Shown here: positions 50,501 through 59,116 of the stretch, in pieces | Layout: each line of letters opens with the position of its first letter | Position numbering within the stretch: position 1 is the stretch's first letter | DNA from: Phytohabitans kaempferiae | GTDB lineage: Bacteria > Actinomycetota > Actinomycetes > Mycobacteriales > Micromonosporaceae | Direction: 5' to 3' | DNA length: 64,000 nt | NCBI RefSeq assembly: GCF_042433955.1 | Contig: NZ_JBHLUH010000009.1 | Span: forward strand, 62,001-126,000 | The notes under the pieces: generated by a model | Database searches by the model: none | What the model was told of the DNA's origin: nothing | What the model saw: the letters and a program-made list of their open reading frames with translations, nothing else | Program-made: the position numbers and the translations under genes

Positions 50501-51037
50501 TCAACGGCCGGCGATCGTCACCGGCACCTCGTCGGCGAGCGGCTGGCCGTCCGCGCCGTACGGCGTCACCAGCACCGCCCGCGCCGACTCCGGGGCGATC
50601 CAGCCCGGCAGCAGGAAGACACGGTCGTGGACGGTCGCGCGCAGCGCGGTGCCGCCCGACTCGGCGCGCACCGACACGGAGCGCACCGGCTCCACCGGGG
50701 CGGTGGTGGGCACCGGCACGATGCCGACCAGGCCGTCGAGGACGACACTCGCCGTGTACCGGTGACGGGAGGTGGCCGCGCCGACCGCCCCCTCATGCTC
50801 GCCGCCCACCAGGCTCTGCACCCACCAGCCGGACGGGCTCACCCACAGCCGCAGCGTGCGGTCGCCGTCGAGCGTGACGGTGTCGACGGCCGTGAACCCG
50901 CTCGGTGCCCACTCGGTCGACGCGACCGGCCGCGTCTCCCGGCTGGGGACGAACATCACGATCGCCACCAGCGCGAGCGCCACCCCGACGAAGCCGGCGA
51001 GGCATCGGGTGACGGATCCGGCGGCAACGGCGTTCAC
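50501..51037 (-). CDS. hypothetical protein with one N-terminal membrane anchor
   Basis: About 178 residues. A hydrophobic helix (CLAGFVGVALALVAIVMFVP, about 10-30) is followed by an extracytoplasmic beta-rich domain (STEWAPSGFTAVDTVTLDGD, LRLWVSPSGWWVQSLVGG, VSVRAESGGTALRATVHDRV). Not recognised. GTG 51037 is chosen; a frame from 51076 adds 13 residues. It follows the peroxygenase gene on the same strand with about 45 bp between them and may be cotranscribed. Confidence 0.65.
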   Translation of the reverse strand: MNAVAAGSVTRCLAGFVGVALALVAIVMFVPSRETRPVASTEWAPSGFTAVDTVTLDGDRTLRLWVSPSGWWVQSLVGGEHEGAVGAATSRHRYTASVVLDGLVGIVPVPTTAPVEPVRSVSVRAESGGTALRATVHDRVFLLPGWIAPESARAVLVTPYGADGQPLADEVPVTIAGR

Positions 51038-51082
51038 ATCCGGAATCGTCCCAGAGAATATGAATCTTCGCACCACGGCCGG

Positions 51083-52294
51083 TCAGCGGCCCGGCACACG
51101 GACCCCTTCGAGTACGACGCCGCTGGCCGGGCGCGTGGGGACCCGGCGCAGCGGGATCGCCAGGTCCTGCGGCGGCACGTCGTACTCCAGGCGGGCCAGT
51201 CGCGGCAGCAGGGTACGCAGCAGCGCGACCGTCAGCGTCTCGCCGGGGCAGCGGTGGCCGGTCGTCGGGTCGCCCCCGCCCTGCGGCACCAGCTCGTACG
51301 GGCCGACGCGCCGCTCCAGGAAGCGGCCCGGGGCGAAGCCGTACGGGTCGGGCCAGAGCAGCGGGTGGTGGTTCTGGCCGTACAGGTCAAGCAGCACCAG
51401 CGAGCCCTCCGGGATGCGGTACCCGTCCCACTCCAGGTCGCGGACGGCGCGGCCGCCGACGAAGGGAGCGAACGGGTAGAAGCGCCGCACCTCGTGGGCG
51501 AACGCCTCGGCGTACGCGGGATCGGCGTCGCGCAGCCGGTCGCGGTGTCCGGGCCACCGGTGCAGCGCGTGCGCGGTGAACGCGACGAACCAGCACACCG
51601 CCACCGTCGGGCGCAGGACGTTGAGCAGCTCGACCGCGGCCACGCGGGCGTCCAGCACGGTGCCGTCGGCGTCCTCGTGCTCAGCGACCGCGGCCAGCGC
51701 GGTGCCGGCGGGGGCGACGCCGGGGCCACGCGCCCGCGTCACGAGGTCGGTGAGCCACCGCTCGCGGCGGGCCCGGGCGCGCCGGGCCCGCCAGTGCCGT
51801 GGCCCCAGCGAGCCGAAGCCGTCCACCATGGACACCAGGTCGGCGGCGAGACCATCCACTTCGGACTCCGCGACCCGTACGCCGGCCCACGGCGCCACCG
51901 TGCGGGCGAGTACCCGGCTCGCCTCGTCGAAGAGCACGATCCGGTCACGCGTGGCCCAGGTCTCGGCGGCGGCGTCCCAGGCTTCGGCGGCGTGCCGCTC
52001 CAGCAGGCCCGCGCCGTCGCCGTTGAGCACCTTGAGGAACATCGCCTTGCGCAGCCGGTGGTCCACGCCGTCCAGGCTGTGTACGCCGCCGCGGCCGAAG
52101 AGCGTGTCCATCACCGGCCCGGGGATCGCGCCGTGGCGGTGGATGCCGCGCTCCTCGTAGAAGAAGCGTGCCGCGCCCGGGCCGCAGAGGGCCACCACGC
52201 GCTGCCCGGGCACGCCGACCCGGGCCGGGGCGCCATCCGCACGCCGGCGGCGGTTGGGCAGCCAGCCGTACCCCTCCAGGAAGAACCCGAGCAT
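51083..52294 (-). CDS. cytochrome P450 fatty-acid peroxygenase, CYP152-like
   Basis: 403-residue heme enzyme that would hydroxylate or decarboxylate fatty acids with hydrogen peroxide. N-terminal EGYGWLPNRRRR and FYEERGIHRHGAIP match CYP152. VHSLDGVDHRLRKAMFL, then the I-helix LNVLRPTVAVCWFVAFTAHA has Arg-Pro where other P450s have acid-Thr; that Arg binds the substrate carboxylate. K-helix EVRRFYPFAPFVGG and heme loop PQGGGDPTTGHRCPGE with the Cys ligand, typical of this family. No ferredoxin or reductase gene is needed or present. It is downstream of a tetR gene (36 bp), which could regulate it. Confidence 0.9.
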   Translation of the reverse strand: MLGFFLEGYGWLPNRRRRADGAPARVGVPGQRVVALCGPGAARFFYEERGIHRHGAIPGPVMDTLFGRGGVHSLDGVDHRLRKAMFLKVLNGDGAGLLERHAAEAWDAAAETWATRDRIVLFDEASRVLARTVAPWAGVRVAESEVDGLAADLVSMVDGFGSLGPRHWRARRARARRERWLTDLVTRARGPGVAPAGTALAAVAEHEDADGTVLDARVAAVELLNVLRPTVAVCWFVAFTAHALHRWPGHRDRLRDADPAYAEAFAHEVRRFYPFAPFVGGRAVRDLEWDGYRIPEGSLVLLDLYGQNHHPLLWPDPYGFAPGRFLERRVGPYELVPQGGGDPTTGHRCPGETLTVALLRTLLPRLARLEYDVPPQDLAIPLRRVPTRPASGVVLEGVRVPGR

Positions 52295-52330
52295 GCCGCC
52301 GAATGCCCACGCGGGGAGCGGTAAAACGCT

Positions 52331-52915
52331 CTACGCGAAGATCGTGTCCAGATGGGCGTCGAGCGCCGCGAGCGCCATCTCCGCGGTGTAGTGGCCACCG
52401 AGCAGGTAGATGCCCAGGCCCTCCATCAACGCGAGCAGGGCGACCGCCGCCAGCTCCGGATCGACGCCCGGGCGGGGACCACCGGCCCGGATCTGCTCCG
52501 CCACACCGCCGACCATGGTGGCGGTGTCGGCACGCAACGCCTTCGCCACCTCGGGACGCACGGCGGTGTAGGCGAAGAACGCGAGCGTCACGCGGCCGTC
52601 CACACGGCGCGGCTCGTCGACGGGGAGCAGCTCGGCCACGATCGTGCGGAGCAGCGCGCGGGGGGTCGGGTCGGGGCCGAGCCGGGCGGTGGCCTCGGCG
52701 AGCCGGGCCTCGCCCCGCTCCCGCACCACCTCGATGGCGAACCTCATCATCTCGTCCTTGGTGCGGAAGTAGTGCTGCACCATGCCGGACGTCACGCCCG
52801 CCTCGGCGGCGACGTGGCGCAGGCTCACCGCTTCCAGACCGCGCTCCCCCGCCACGCGCATGAGCGCCTCCGCGATGCGCGTGCGGCGCTCGTTGTGGTC
52901 GACCACCTTCGGCAT
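52331..52915 (-). CDS. TetR-family transcriptional regulator
   Basis: 194 residues. HTH at 10-55: RIAEALMRVAGERGLEAVSL, RHVAAEAGVTSGMVQHYFRT, KDEMM. The C-terminal domain (60-190) is helical with AFFAYTAVRPEVAKALRAD, resembling BetI/AcrR-type regulators (TetR_C_6-like). It is divergent from a DrrAB-like exporter over repeats of GTTGC/GCAAC, so it likely represses that exporter. The peroxygenase gene follows on the same strand and may be in the same operon. Confidence 0.9.
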   Translation of the reverse strand: MPKVVDHNERRTRIAEALMRVAGERGLEAVSLRHVAAEAGVTSGMVQHYFRTKDEMMRFAIEVVRERGEARLAEATARLGPDPTPRALLRTIVAELLPVDEPRRVDGRVTLAFFAYTAVRPEVAKALRADTATMVGGVAEQIRAGGPRPGVDPELAAVALLALMEGLGIYLLGGHYTAEMALAALDAHLDTIFA

Positions 52916-52932
52916 GCCCCCATCTTTTCACA

Positions 52933-52974
52933 TTGCAACCGCAACGGCATGCGTGTTACGTTGCGACTGCAACG
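52933..52974. promoter_or_regulatory. TetR operator and exporter promoter
   Basis: CGTTGCGACTGCAACG (52959-52974) is a palindrome with 6-bp arms; TTGCAACCGCAAC (52933-52945) is a related half-site pair. On the plus strand TTGCAA (52933-52938), a 17-bp spacer and TTACGT (52956-52961) could be -35 and -10, so a bound repressor would block them. Confidence 0.6.
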
Positions 52975-52990
52975 CAAAAAGGAGGAGCGC

Positions 52991-53959
52991 ATGCCGTACG
53001 CGATAGAAGCCACCGGCCTGGTCAAACGCTTCGGCGCGGTGACCGCCCTCGACGGCGTCGATCTCGCCGTCCCGGCCGGCACCGTGCTCGGCGTCCTCGG
53101 CCCAAACGGGGCTGGCAAGACCACCGCCGTGCGCGTCCTCGCCACGCTGCTCCGGCCGGACGCCGGCACCGCCCTCGTCGGGGGGTACGACGTGCGCCGC
53201 GAGGCCCACCGCGTGCGCGAGGCGATCGGGCTCACCGGGCAGTACGCGTCGGTCGACGACGAGCTGACCGCCCACCACAACCTCACGATGCTGGGGCGCA
53301 TCCTCGGGCTGCGACGGGCGGAGGCGCGGCGGCGGGCGGACGAGCTGCTGGCCGAGTTCGGGCTGGCGGACGTGGCCGGGCGGGCGGTGCGCACGTTCTC
53401 CGGCGGCATGCGGCGCCGCCTCGACCTGGCCGCCAGCCTCGTCGGCCGCCCGCGCGTGCTCTTCCTGGACGAGCCGACCGCCGGCCTCGATCCGGCCCGG
53501 CGCGGCGAGATGTGGGCGACCGTGCGCGACCTGGTCGCCCAGGGGACGACGGTCCTGCTCACCACGCAGTACCTGGAGGAGGCCGACAACCTCGCCGACG
53601 CCGTCGTGGTCTTCGACCACGGGCGGGTCGTGGCCCGGGGCACGCCGAGCGAGCTGAAGCGCCGCTCCGGCCGGCAGACGCTGGAGGTGCGGGTCGCCGA
53701 CCCGGCTCACCTCGACCGGGCGGCGTCCATCGTGGAGGGCATGGTCGGGGTCGAGCCGGTGCGCGATCCCGCCGCCGGCACGCTCAGCGTCCCGCTCGCC
53801 GACGCGTCGATCATGCCGGCGATCGTGTGGCGCGTCGACGAGGCCGGCATCGAGATGGCCGAGCTCGCCCTCCGCCTGCCCAGCCTCGACGACGTGTTCC
53901 TCGCGCTGACCGGCCACTCGGCGACGCTGGCGGCCGTACCGGAAGGGAAGGCGGCATGA
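52991..53959 (+). CDS. ABC transporter ATP-binding protein, DrrA-like
   Basis: 322 residues. Walker A GPNGAGKTTAVR, Q-loop TGQYASVDDELT, signature FSGGMRRRLDLA, Walker B VLFLDEPTAGLD, switch His in LLTTQYLEEADNLA. The C-terminal 90 residues (LEVRVADPAHLDRAAS ... PSLDDVFLALTGHSA) are the DrrA-type extension. Powers export of a drug or lipid by the membrane partner encoded next. ATG 52991 follows AAGGAGGAG; the frame upstream covers the operators. First gene of a three-gene operon. Confidence 0.93.
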   Translation: MPYAIEATGLVKRFGAVTALDGVDLAVPAGTVLGVLGPNGAGKTTAVRVLATLLRPDAGTALVGGYDVRREAHRVREAIGLTGQYASVDDELTAHHNLTMLGRILGLRRAEARRRADELLAEFGLADVAGRAVRTFSGGMRRRLDLAASLVGRPRVLFLDEPTAGLDPARRGEMWATVRDLVAQGTTVLLTTQYLEEADNLADAVVVFDHGRVVARGTPSELKRRSGRQTLEVRVADPAHLDRAASIVEGMVGVEPVRDPAAGTLSVPLADASIMPAIVWRVDEAGIEMAELALRLPSLDDVFLALTGHSATLAAVPEGKAA

Positions 53960-54711
53960 CCGCGACAGTGAACCAGTATCTGACCCTCTCCTGGCGCGGC
54001 GTGGTGAAGATCCGCCGCAACCCGCTGGTACTGGCCGACGTGGTGCTCGGCCCGGCGGTCTTCCTGGTCCTCTTCGTGTACGTCTTCGGCGGCGCGATCG
54101 ACGGCAGCACGCGCGACTACCTCCAGTACGTGCTGCCCGGCATGATCGGCCTGATGACGCTGCTCGCCACGATGGGCGTCGGCGTCGCGCTCAACCAGGA
54201 CCTGCGGCAGGGCGTCTTCGACCGCTTCCGCAGCCTGCCGATGGCCCGCTCGGCGCCACTGGTCGGCGCGATCGGCGGCGACCTCGTACGCCAGGTGGTG
54301 GCCATCGCCGCGCTCATCGGCTTCGGCGCGCTGCTCGGCTTCCGCTTCGAGACCAACGCCTGGTCGGTGCTGGCGGCGTGCGGGCTGGCGGTGGCGTTCG
54401 CGATGGCGATGTCCTGGGTCTGGGTGCTGCTCGGCCTGCTCCTGAAGGACCCACAGGGCGTGCAGGGGCTGGGCGCGCTGGTCGCCTTCCCGCTCGCCTT
54501 CGCCAGCAACATCTTCGTCCAGCCGGAGACGATGCCGGGCTGGCTGCGCGCCTTCGTCCAGGTGAACCCGGTCGGGCACCTCATGGACGCGATGCGCGGG
54601 CTGATGCTCGGCGGGCCGGTCGCCCGGCCGGTGCTGTGGACGGTGCTCTGGATGGCCGGCTTCGTGGCGATCTTCGCGCCGCTGGCCCTGACCGTGTACC
54701 GCCGGCGATGA
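53956..54711 (+). CDS. ABC-2 type permease, DrrB-like
   Basis: 251 residues, six transmembrane helices. FLVLFVYVFGGAIDGSTRDY, YVLPGMIGLMTLLATMGVG, VFDRFRSLPMARSA (the conserved cytosolic coupling segment), FPLAFASNIFVQPETMPGWL and VNPVGHLMDAMRGLMLGGP are family marks. Forms the export pore with the ATPase. The ATG overlaps the ATPase stop by four bases (ATGA), so translation is coupled. Confidence 0.93.
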   Translation: MTATVNQYLTLSWRGVVKIRRNPLVLADVVLGPAVFLVLFVYVFGGAIDGSTRDYLQYVLPGMIGLMTLLATMGVGVALNQDLRQGVFDRFRSLPMARSAPLVGAIGGDLVRQVVAIAALIGFGALLGFRFETNAWSVLAACGLAVAFAMAMSWVWVLLGLLLKDPQGVQGLGALVAFPLAFASNIFVQPETMPGWLRAFVQVNPVGHLMDAMRGLMLGGPVARPVLWTVLWMAGFVAIFAPLALTVYRRR

Positions 54712-55352
54712 GCCTGCTGCGGCGGGCGACCGCCTACGAGGCGGCGATGTGGCGCGGGCTGTTTCGCTGGATCGCCCGGCGCCCCCGCGAGATGGCGCCC
54801 GGCGACGCGGCCTTCGGGCACGGGGGCCCGGTCAAGCCGATCTTCGCGGTCTTCATCGTCCTCTCCGCGCTGGAGATCCCCATCTTCGACTTCGTCATCA
54901 GCCGGCTGGTGCCGTGGCCGGTGGTGCGCTACATCGTGCTCGTCGCCGGCGTCTACGGCCTCATCTGGATGATCGGCGCGCTCGGCGCGCTGCTGACCAG
55001 CCCGCACCTCGTGGGCGCGGCGGGGATCCGGGTCCGCGACGGCCTCTTCGTCGACGTGACGATCCCGTGGGACGCGGTCGCCTCGGTCGGCCACCGCTAC
55101 CGAGGGCTCGCCTCCAGCCGTCGCGTGGAGGTCGAGCGGGCCGGCGACCGCCTGCTCCTGCACCTCGCCACGGGAAGCCAGACCAACGTCGACGTCGTCC
55201 TCCGCCGGCCGCTCGCGCTGACCGTCCCCAAGGGACCGGACGAGCCGGTGAACGAGGTGCGCTTCTACGCCGACGACCCGAAGGCGCTCGTCGCGCTGGC
55301 CCGGGAGTACGTGGGACGCGACGAGAGCTCGCCGGAGCGCGCCGGCCGGTGA
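54708..55352 (+). CDS. membrane protein of unknown function in the exporter operon
   Basis: 214 residues. Two membrane helices (PIFAVFIVLSALEIPIFDFV and VVRYIVLVAGVYGLIWMIGA) are followed by a soluble PH-like or bacterial PH-domain-like part: SPHLVGAAGIRVRDGLFVDV, IPWDAVASVGHRYRG, RRPLALTVPKGPDEPVNEVRF. Its ATG overlaps the permease stop (ATGA), so it belongs to the operon and may help the exporter or sense its substrate. Not recognised as a named family. Confidence 0.78.
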   Translation: MSLLRRATAYEAAMWRGLFRWIARRPREMAPGDAAFGHGGPVKPIFAVFIVLSALEIPIFDFVISRLVPWPVVRYIVLVAGVYGLIWMIGALGALLTSPHLVGAAGIRVRDGLFVDVTIPWDAVASVGHRYRGLASSRRVEVERAGDRLLLHLATGSQTNVDVVLRRPLALTVPKGPDEPVNEVRFYADDPKALVALAREYVGRDESSPERAGR

Positions 55353-55447
55353 GCCGGTGCGCCCGGAGTCAGCCCGAGCCGGCGGAGGTGCCCGCCGTCG
55401 TGCCACATCAGGCGACTTCCGCAACCGGTGCCTGATATGTTCCATTT

Positions 55448-56164
55448 GTGCTTAGTGCTCGGGCTGCTCGTATCTGGCACTTCGTCCTGTTCGCGGTCGT
55501 CGCGGCCGCCTTCGTCATCCAGCTCGTGCTCGTGCTCCGCGGCGACACCGACATCAACGCGGCCGCCGGCGGGGAGCCCACCGGCACCGGTACGCGAGTC
55601 GTCAACATGTTCAGCTACTTCACCATCCAGAGCAACCTGCTCGTGCTCGCCGCCGCGGCCACGCTCGCCGCCGTCCCCGCCCGGGACGGCCGGTGGTGGC
55701 GGGTCCTGCGGCTGGACGGGCTGCTGGGCATCACGATCACCGGCATCGTGTACGCGACGGTGCTCGCCGGCAACCGTTCGCTCGAGGGCATCGAGGTGTG
55801 GCTGAACGCGGCGTTCCACTTCTTCTGTCCATGTTGGACGCTGCTGGGCTGGCTGCTCTTCGGACCTCGGCCGCGGATCACCTGGTGGGTCGTGGGCGCG
55901 GCGTTCGCGTGGCCGGCCGCCTGGGTCGCGTACACGCTGGTCCGCGGCGCCGTCACCGGCTGGTACCCGTACCCGTTCCTCGACGTCGGCGACCTCGGCT
56001 ATCCGGTGGCGCTGCGCAACGTCGGCTTCGTCCTGGTGCTCGCGCTGGCGATCGCCGCCATCCTGCGGTACCTCGACGGGCGGCTCCCCCGGGCCGGTGC
56101 GCCCCCCGCCCCGGCGTCGCGGCCCGCCGCCGCCGACCCCGGTGTGCGCCCGGGCGGGGCGTGA
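55448..56164 (+). CDS. Pr6Pr family membrane protein
   Basis: 238 residues, six transmembrane helices. FSYFTIQSNLLVLAAAATLA, ITITGIVYATVLAGN, AFHFFCPCWTLLGWLLFGPR, WWVVGAAFAWPAAWVAYTLV, GWYPYPFLDVGDLGYPVALR and a last helix are the usual marks of this Pr6Pr/FAR-17a-like actinobacterial family. Function unknown. TATGTT (55436-55441) ends seven bases before the GTG: a leaderless gene. A proline- and alanine-rich tail of about 30 residues follows the last helix. Confidence 0.85.
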   Translation: MLSARAARIWHFVLFAVVAAAFVIQLVLVLRGDTDINAAAGGEPTGTGTRVVNMFSYFTIQSNLLVLAAAATLAAVPARDGRWWRVLRLDGLLGITITGIVYATVLAGNRSLEGIEVWLNAAFHFFCPCWTLLGWLLFGPRPRITWWVVGAAFAWPAAWVAYTLVRGAVTGWYPYPFLDVGDLGYPVALRNVGFVLVLALAIAAILRYLDGRLPRAGAPPAPASRPAAADPGVRPGGA

Positions 56165-56219
56165 CGGGCGGCCGCCACCGGTGCACGCCCCGGCGCGGCC
56201 GGCGCTAGGGTGACTGATC

Positions 56220-56852
56220 ATGGCTGAGCGCAGGTACGGCGCCTCCGCGCCGCCGACCGAGTCCGAGGTGCGGCACGAAGACTGGGCGTGCGACGACATC
56301 TCCGGGCAGGAGCACGCGCGGGTCGCGTTCCACGACGTCGACCTCACCGAGGTGGTCGACCAGGGCGCCTCGTTCACCGAGTGCGTCTTCAGCGACTGCC
56401 GCTTCAACGCCTCCGCGCACACCGACGCCGCGTTCGTCAACTGCACCTTCACCAACTGCTCGTTCTTCGACGCCACCTTCACCGGCTGCAAGCTGGTCGG
56501 CAGCCTCTTCGACCGGTGCTCGTTCGGCCTGCTGAAGGTGACCGGGGGCGACTGGTCGTTCGTCGGGCTCCCCGGTGCCGACCTGAGCAAGTCGACCATC
56601 GTGGGCGTACGCATGCGCGAGGCCGACCTCACCGGCGCCCGCTGTGCCGACGCGACGCTCCGCCACACCGACCTCGCCGGCGCCCAACTGCACCGCGCCG
56701 ACCTGACCCGGGCCGACCTGCGCGGCTCCGACCTCTCCACACTCGACCCGCTGGCCGCCACGCTGCGGCAGGCCATCATCGACCCCGAGCAGGCGGCCGT
56801 ACTCGCCGAGGCGCTCGGCCTCGACGTCCGCTCCGCGCTCCCCCCGCCCTAG
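56220..56852 (+). CDS. pentapeptide-repeat protein, MfpA/Qnr-like
   Basis: 210 residues. Repeats of A(D/N)LxX and CxF type from about 45 to 185: ASFTECVFSDCRFNAS, AAFVNCTFTNCSFFDATFTG, ADLTGARCADATLRHTDLAG, ADLTRADLRGSDLST. The end reads IIDPEQAAVLAEALGLDVR, similar to the dimerising tail of mycobacterial MfpA. Such right-handed beta-helices mimic DNA and bind gyrase, giving protection from fluoroquinolones; whether this one does is inference. Unlike in mycobacteria, no MfpB-E conservon genes are beside it. TAGGGT (56206-56211) gives a two-base leader. Confidence 0.82.
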   Translation: MAERRYGASAPPTESEVRHEDWACDDISGQEHARVAFHDVDLTEVVDQGASFTECVFSDCRFNASAHTDAAFVNCTFTNCSFFDATFTGCKLVGSLFDRCSFGLLKVTGGDWSFVGLPGADLSKSTIVGVRMREADLTGARCADATLRHTDLAGAQLHRADLTRADLRGSDLSTLDPLAATLRQAIIDPEQAAVLAEALGLDVRSALPPP

Positions 56853-56861
56853 CCGGGTCGG

Positions 56862-56912
56862 GTCCGTGCGTGCGGTCGGGACCACGGCGGACGTCGCGGT
56901 AGCCCAGGTCGA
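56862..56912 (+). repeat. third copy of the intergenic arm element
   Basis: GCGGTCGGGACCACGGCGGA then CGTCGCGGTAGCCCAGGTC matches the arms of the inverted repeat near 5.4 and 5.85 kb. Non-coding. Confidence 0.5.
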
Positions 56913-56991
56913 CAGCGTCCGCCGAAGGATGTACGCGCATTTCGTCGCGCGGGCGGACGGGACGGCGCACTCCCGCGCATAGCGTGAAGGC

Positions 56992-57690
56992 ATGAGCGCC
57001 GAACTCCTGCTCTCCCTCGCCGGCCTCGCCCTGATCGACAGCACGAGCATCGGCACGCTCTTCATCCCGATCTGGCTGATGCTGGTGTCGGTGCCGCTGC
57101 GGCCGGGGCGGCTCCTCGGCTACCTCGCGACGGTGGCCGGCTTCTACTTCGTCGTCGGCATCCTGCTCGTGCTCGGCGCCACGCCGCTCGCGGACGCGGT
57201 CGGCGGCAGCCTCGACCATCCGGTCGCGCTCTGGATCCAGCTCGGCATCGGCGTGGGGCTTTTCGCGCTCAGCTTCCGCTTCGACTCCAAGCGCCAGCGG
57301 AAGCGCGGGTCCGGCCCGGTCGCCCGGTGGCAGGAGCGGGTGATGAGCGGCTCCGGCTCGCCCGGCTGGCTCGTGGGGCTGGCGCTGATCGCCGCGGTCG
57401 CAGAGGTGGCCACGATGCTGCCGTACCTGGGCGCGATCGGCATGATGACCACCTCCGACCTGGACGGCACACTGGTACCGGTGCTGCTCGCCGGCTACTG
57501 CGCGGTGATGGTCCTGCCCGCCCTGGTCCTGCTGGCGCTGCGGACCGCCGCCCGCGAGCGGGTCGAGCCCCTGCTGCGGCGGATGAGCAAGTGGATGGAA
57601 CGGCACGCCGCCAGCGCCACCGGCTGGGTCCTCGGCATCGCCGGCTTCCTGGTGGCCCGCGACGCGGTCTTCCGCCTGTTCAGCAACTGA
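56992..57690 (+). CDS. GAP-family (LysE-like) membrane protein
   Basis: 232 residues, six helices. LLSLAGLALIDSTSIGTLFI, GYLATVAGFYFVVGILLVLG, WIQLGIGVGLFALSFRFDSK and AEVATMLPYLGAIGMMTTSD are typical of GAP/SAP (sulfolipid-addressing-like) proteins. In mycobacteria relatives help lipid export; here the role is unknown. TAGCGT ends seven bases before the ATG (leaderless). Convergent with a small membrane gene across a repeat array. Confidence 0.82.
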   Translation: MSAELLLSLAGLALIDSTSIGTLFIPIWLMLVSVPLRPGRLLGYLATVAGFYFVVGILLVLGATPLADAVGGSLDHPVALWIQLGIGVGLFALSFRFDSKRQRKRGSGPVARWQERVMSGSGSPGWLVGLALIAAVAEVATMLPYLGAIGMMTTSDLDGTLVPVLLAGYCAVMVLPALVLLALRTAARERVEPLLRRMSKWMERHAASATGWVLGIAGFLVARDAVFRLFSN

Positions 57691-57920
57691 GCGCCGACTC
57701 AGGCCCGCGCCGCGCGGGCAGACAAGCCGGACGCCGCCGCCTCCGCCGCCAGGCGCGGCCGCACCACGACTGAGTGGAGGCTCAGGCCCGCGCGGGCGAG
57801 CAAGCCGGACGCCGGCTCCCACGACCAAGCGCGACCGCCCGCGACCGCGCGCGGACAAGCCGGACGCCGCCGTCTCCACGGTCAAGGGCAGCCGCGCCGC
57901 GACTGAGCGCCGGGTCAGGC
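57686..57920. repeat. repeats of the convergent-stop junction
   Basis: ACTGAGCGCC-GACTCAGGCC units, each holding a TGA for the plus gene and a TCA for the minus gene, occur at about 57686, 57768 and 57901. They are separated by ACAAGCCGGACGCCGCCG-type repeats (57723, 57855; variant at 57800). The spacer has grown by tandem copying of the shared gene ends. Confidence 0.65.
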
Positions 57921-58388
57921 CACGGCCCAGGTCGCGGCCAGGCCACTGACCAGCAGCAGCGCGAGCACCGGGGCCGCGACCGACGTGAGGAGGCCGAGCC
58001 CGAGTGCGAACGCCGTGCCGGAGGCGCGGCGCGGCCACCACCGGGTCGCGCCGCCGGCGACCGCGACCGTGGCGGCGATCGTGCCGAGGCCGACGAGAAC
58101 GCCGAGCCCCATGACGGCGGCGAGTGCCCCGGTGGCGACCACGGTGAGGTCGGCTGGCGCGATGCAGTCGCCGATGGTGACCGGCTCGCACGCGCGGTCG
58201 CGGCCGGACCAGGTGGTCGTCCAGAGCACGAACAGCAGGAACGCCGCCGCGTCGACCGCCAGCAGCGTCGCCGAGGCGCCGGCCCCGACCCAAGCCAGCC
58301 GCCCCCAGCGGACCCGCGCCTCGCGCGCCGGAACCTCCAGCACAGCGCCATCGTAGAGCCGCCGGTGGATCCCCGGGAAGGACGCCAC
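57915..58388 (-). CDS. small four-helix membrane protein, hypothetical
   Basis: 157 residues with helices ATLLAVDAAAFLLFVLWTTT, LTVVATGALAAVMGLGVLVG, GTIAATVAVAGG and LGLLTSVAAPVLALLLVSGL. A cysteine pair DRACEPVTIGDCIAP lies between helices one and two and probably faces outside. Not recognised. The exact start is uncertain. Confidence 0.65.
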   Translation of the reverse strand: MASFPGIHRRLYDGAVLEVPAREARVRWGRLAWVGAGASATLLAVDAAAFLLFVLWTTTWSGRDRACEPVTIGDCIAPADLTVVATGALAAVMGLGVLVGLGTIAATVAVAGGATRWWPRRASGTAFALGLGLLTSVAAPVLALLLVSGLAATWAVA

Positions 58389-58570
58389 CGGGCTCAGCCG
58401 ACCGCCTGCCGAGGCGCCGGCGCGGCGGACCCCGAAACCCTCGACCTTCTACCGGATCGGCAAAGCCCACCGCGCCACCGGAAAGACCCATTCTCCTCCC
58501 CGGCTGCGCGGCGCGGGGTCGTTCCCGGGTTTCCGGCCGCCGGCGGCGGGGCGGCGGGGAGGCTCGGGGC

Positions 58571-59104
58571 ATGGCCCAGATCAGGTACGGGGCGGCCGCG
58601 GTGCTCGCCTCCGTCCTCCTCCGCCCGGATCCGGCCGGCACCGGCCAGGCAGCGCACCTGGAGGGCGCCCGCGAGGTGCCGCGCTGGACGATGCCCGGTG
58701 AGCCGCGCACCGTCGGTACGGTCACGCAGATCACGGATGGCGACACCATCTGGGTCTCCGGGGTGGACAGGCCGGTGCGCCTGCTCGGCATCGAGGCTCC
58801 GGAGGACCCCTGCGAGTGCGGTGGGGCCGACGCGACCGCGTACGCCACCGAGATGCTCCAGGGGCGCAAGGTGACCATCTCCACCGACCCCACGCAGCGC
58901 ACGCACGACCGGTTCGGGCAACTGCTGGCGTACGCGGTGCTGCCGGACGGCACCAACTTCTCGCTCGCGGCGGCCGAGGCGGGCGCGGTCAAGGCGTACA
59001 CGGAGAAGGTGCCGGTCGAGGTCGCGGTGGAGATCTCGACGGCCGAGACGCGCGCGCGGGACGGCGGCCACGGCATGTGGGGCCCGCCCTGCTACATGAG
59101 CTGA
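58571..59104 (+). CDS. thermonuclease (SNase) family protein
   Basis: 177 residues. The SNase core (about 48-150) has VGTVTQITDGDTIWVSG, VRLLGIEAPEDP (Arg and Glu of the active site), and HDRFGQLLAYAVLPDGTNFS (second Arg). A hydrophobic but charged N-terminus (YGAAAVLASVLLRPD) could be a weak export signal. CECGGADA and GPPCYMS add three or more cysteines not usual for staphylococcal nuclease. The catalytic set looks complete. Unlinked to neighbours. Confidence 0.82.
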   Translation: MAQIRYGAAAVLASVLLRPDPAGTGQAAHLEGAREVPRWTMPGEPRTVGTVTQITDGDTIWVSGVDRPVRLLGIEAPEDPCECGGADATAYATEMLQGRKVTISTDPTQRTHDRFGQLLAYAVLPDGTNFSLAAAEAGAVKAYTEKVPVEVAVEISTAETRARDGGHGMWGPPCYMS

Positions 59105-59116
59105 CGCCGCCCCGGC

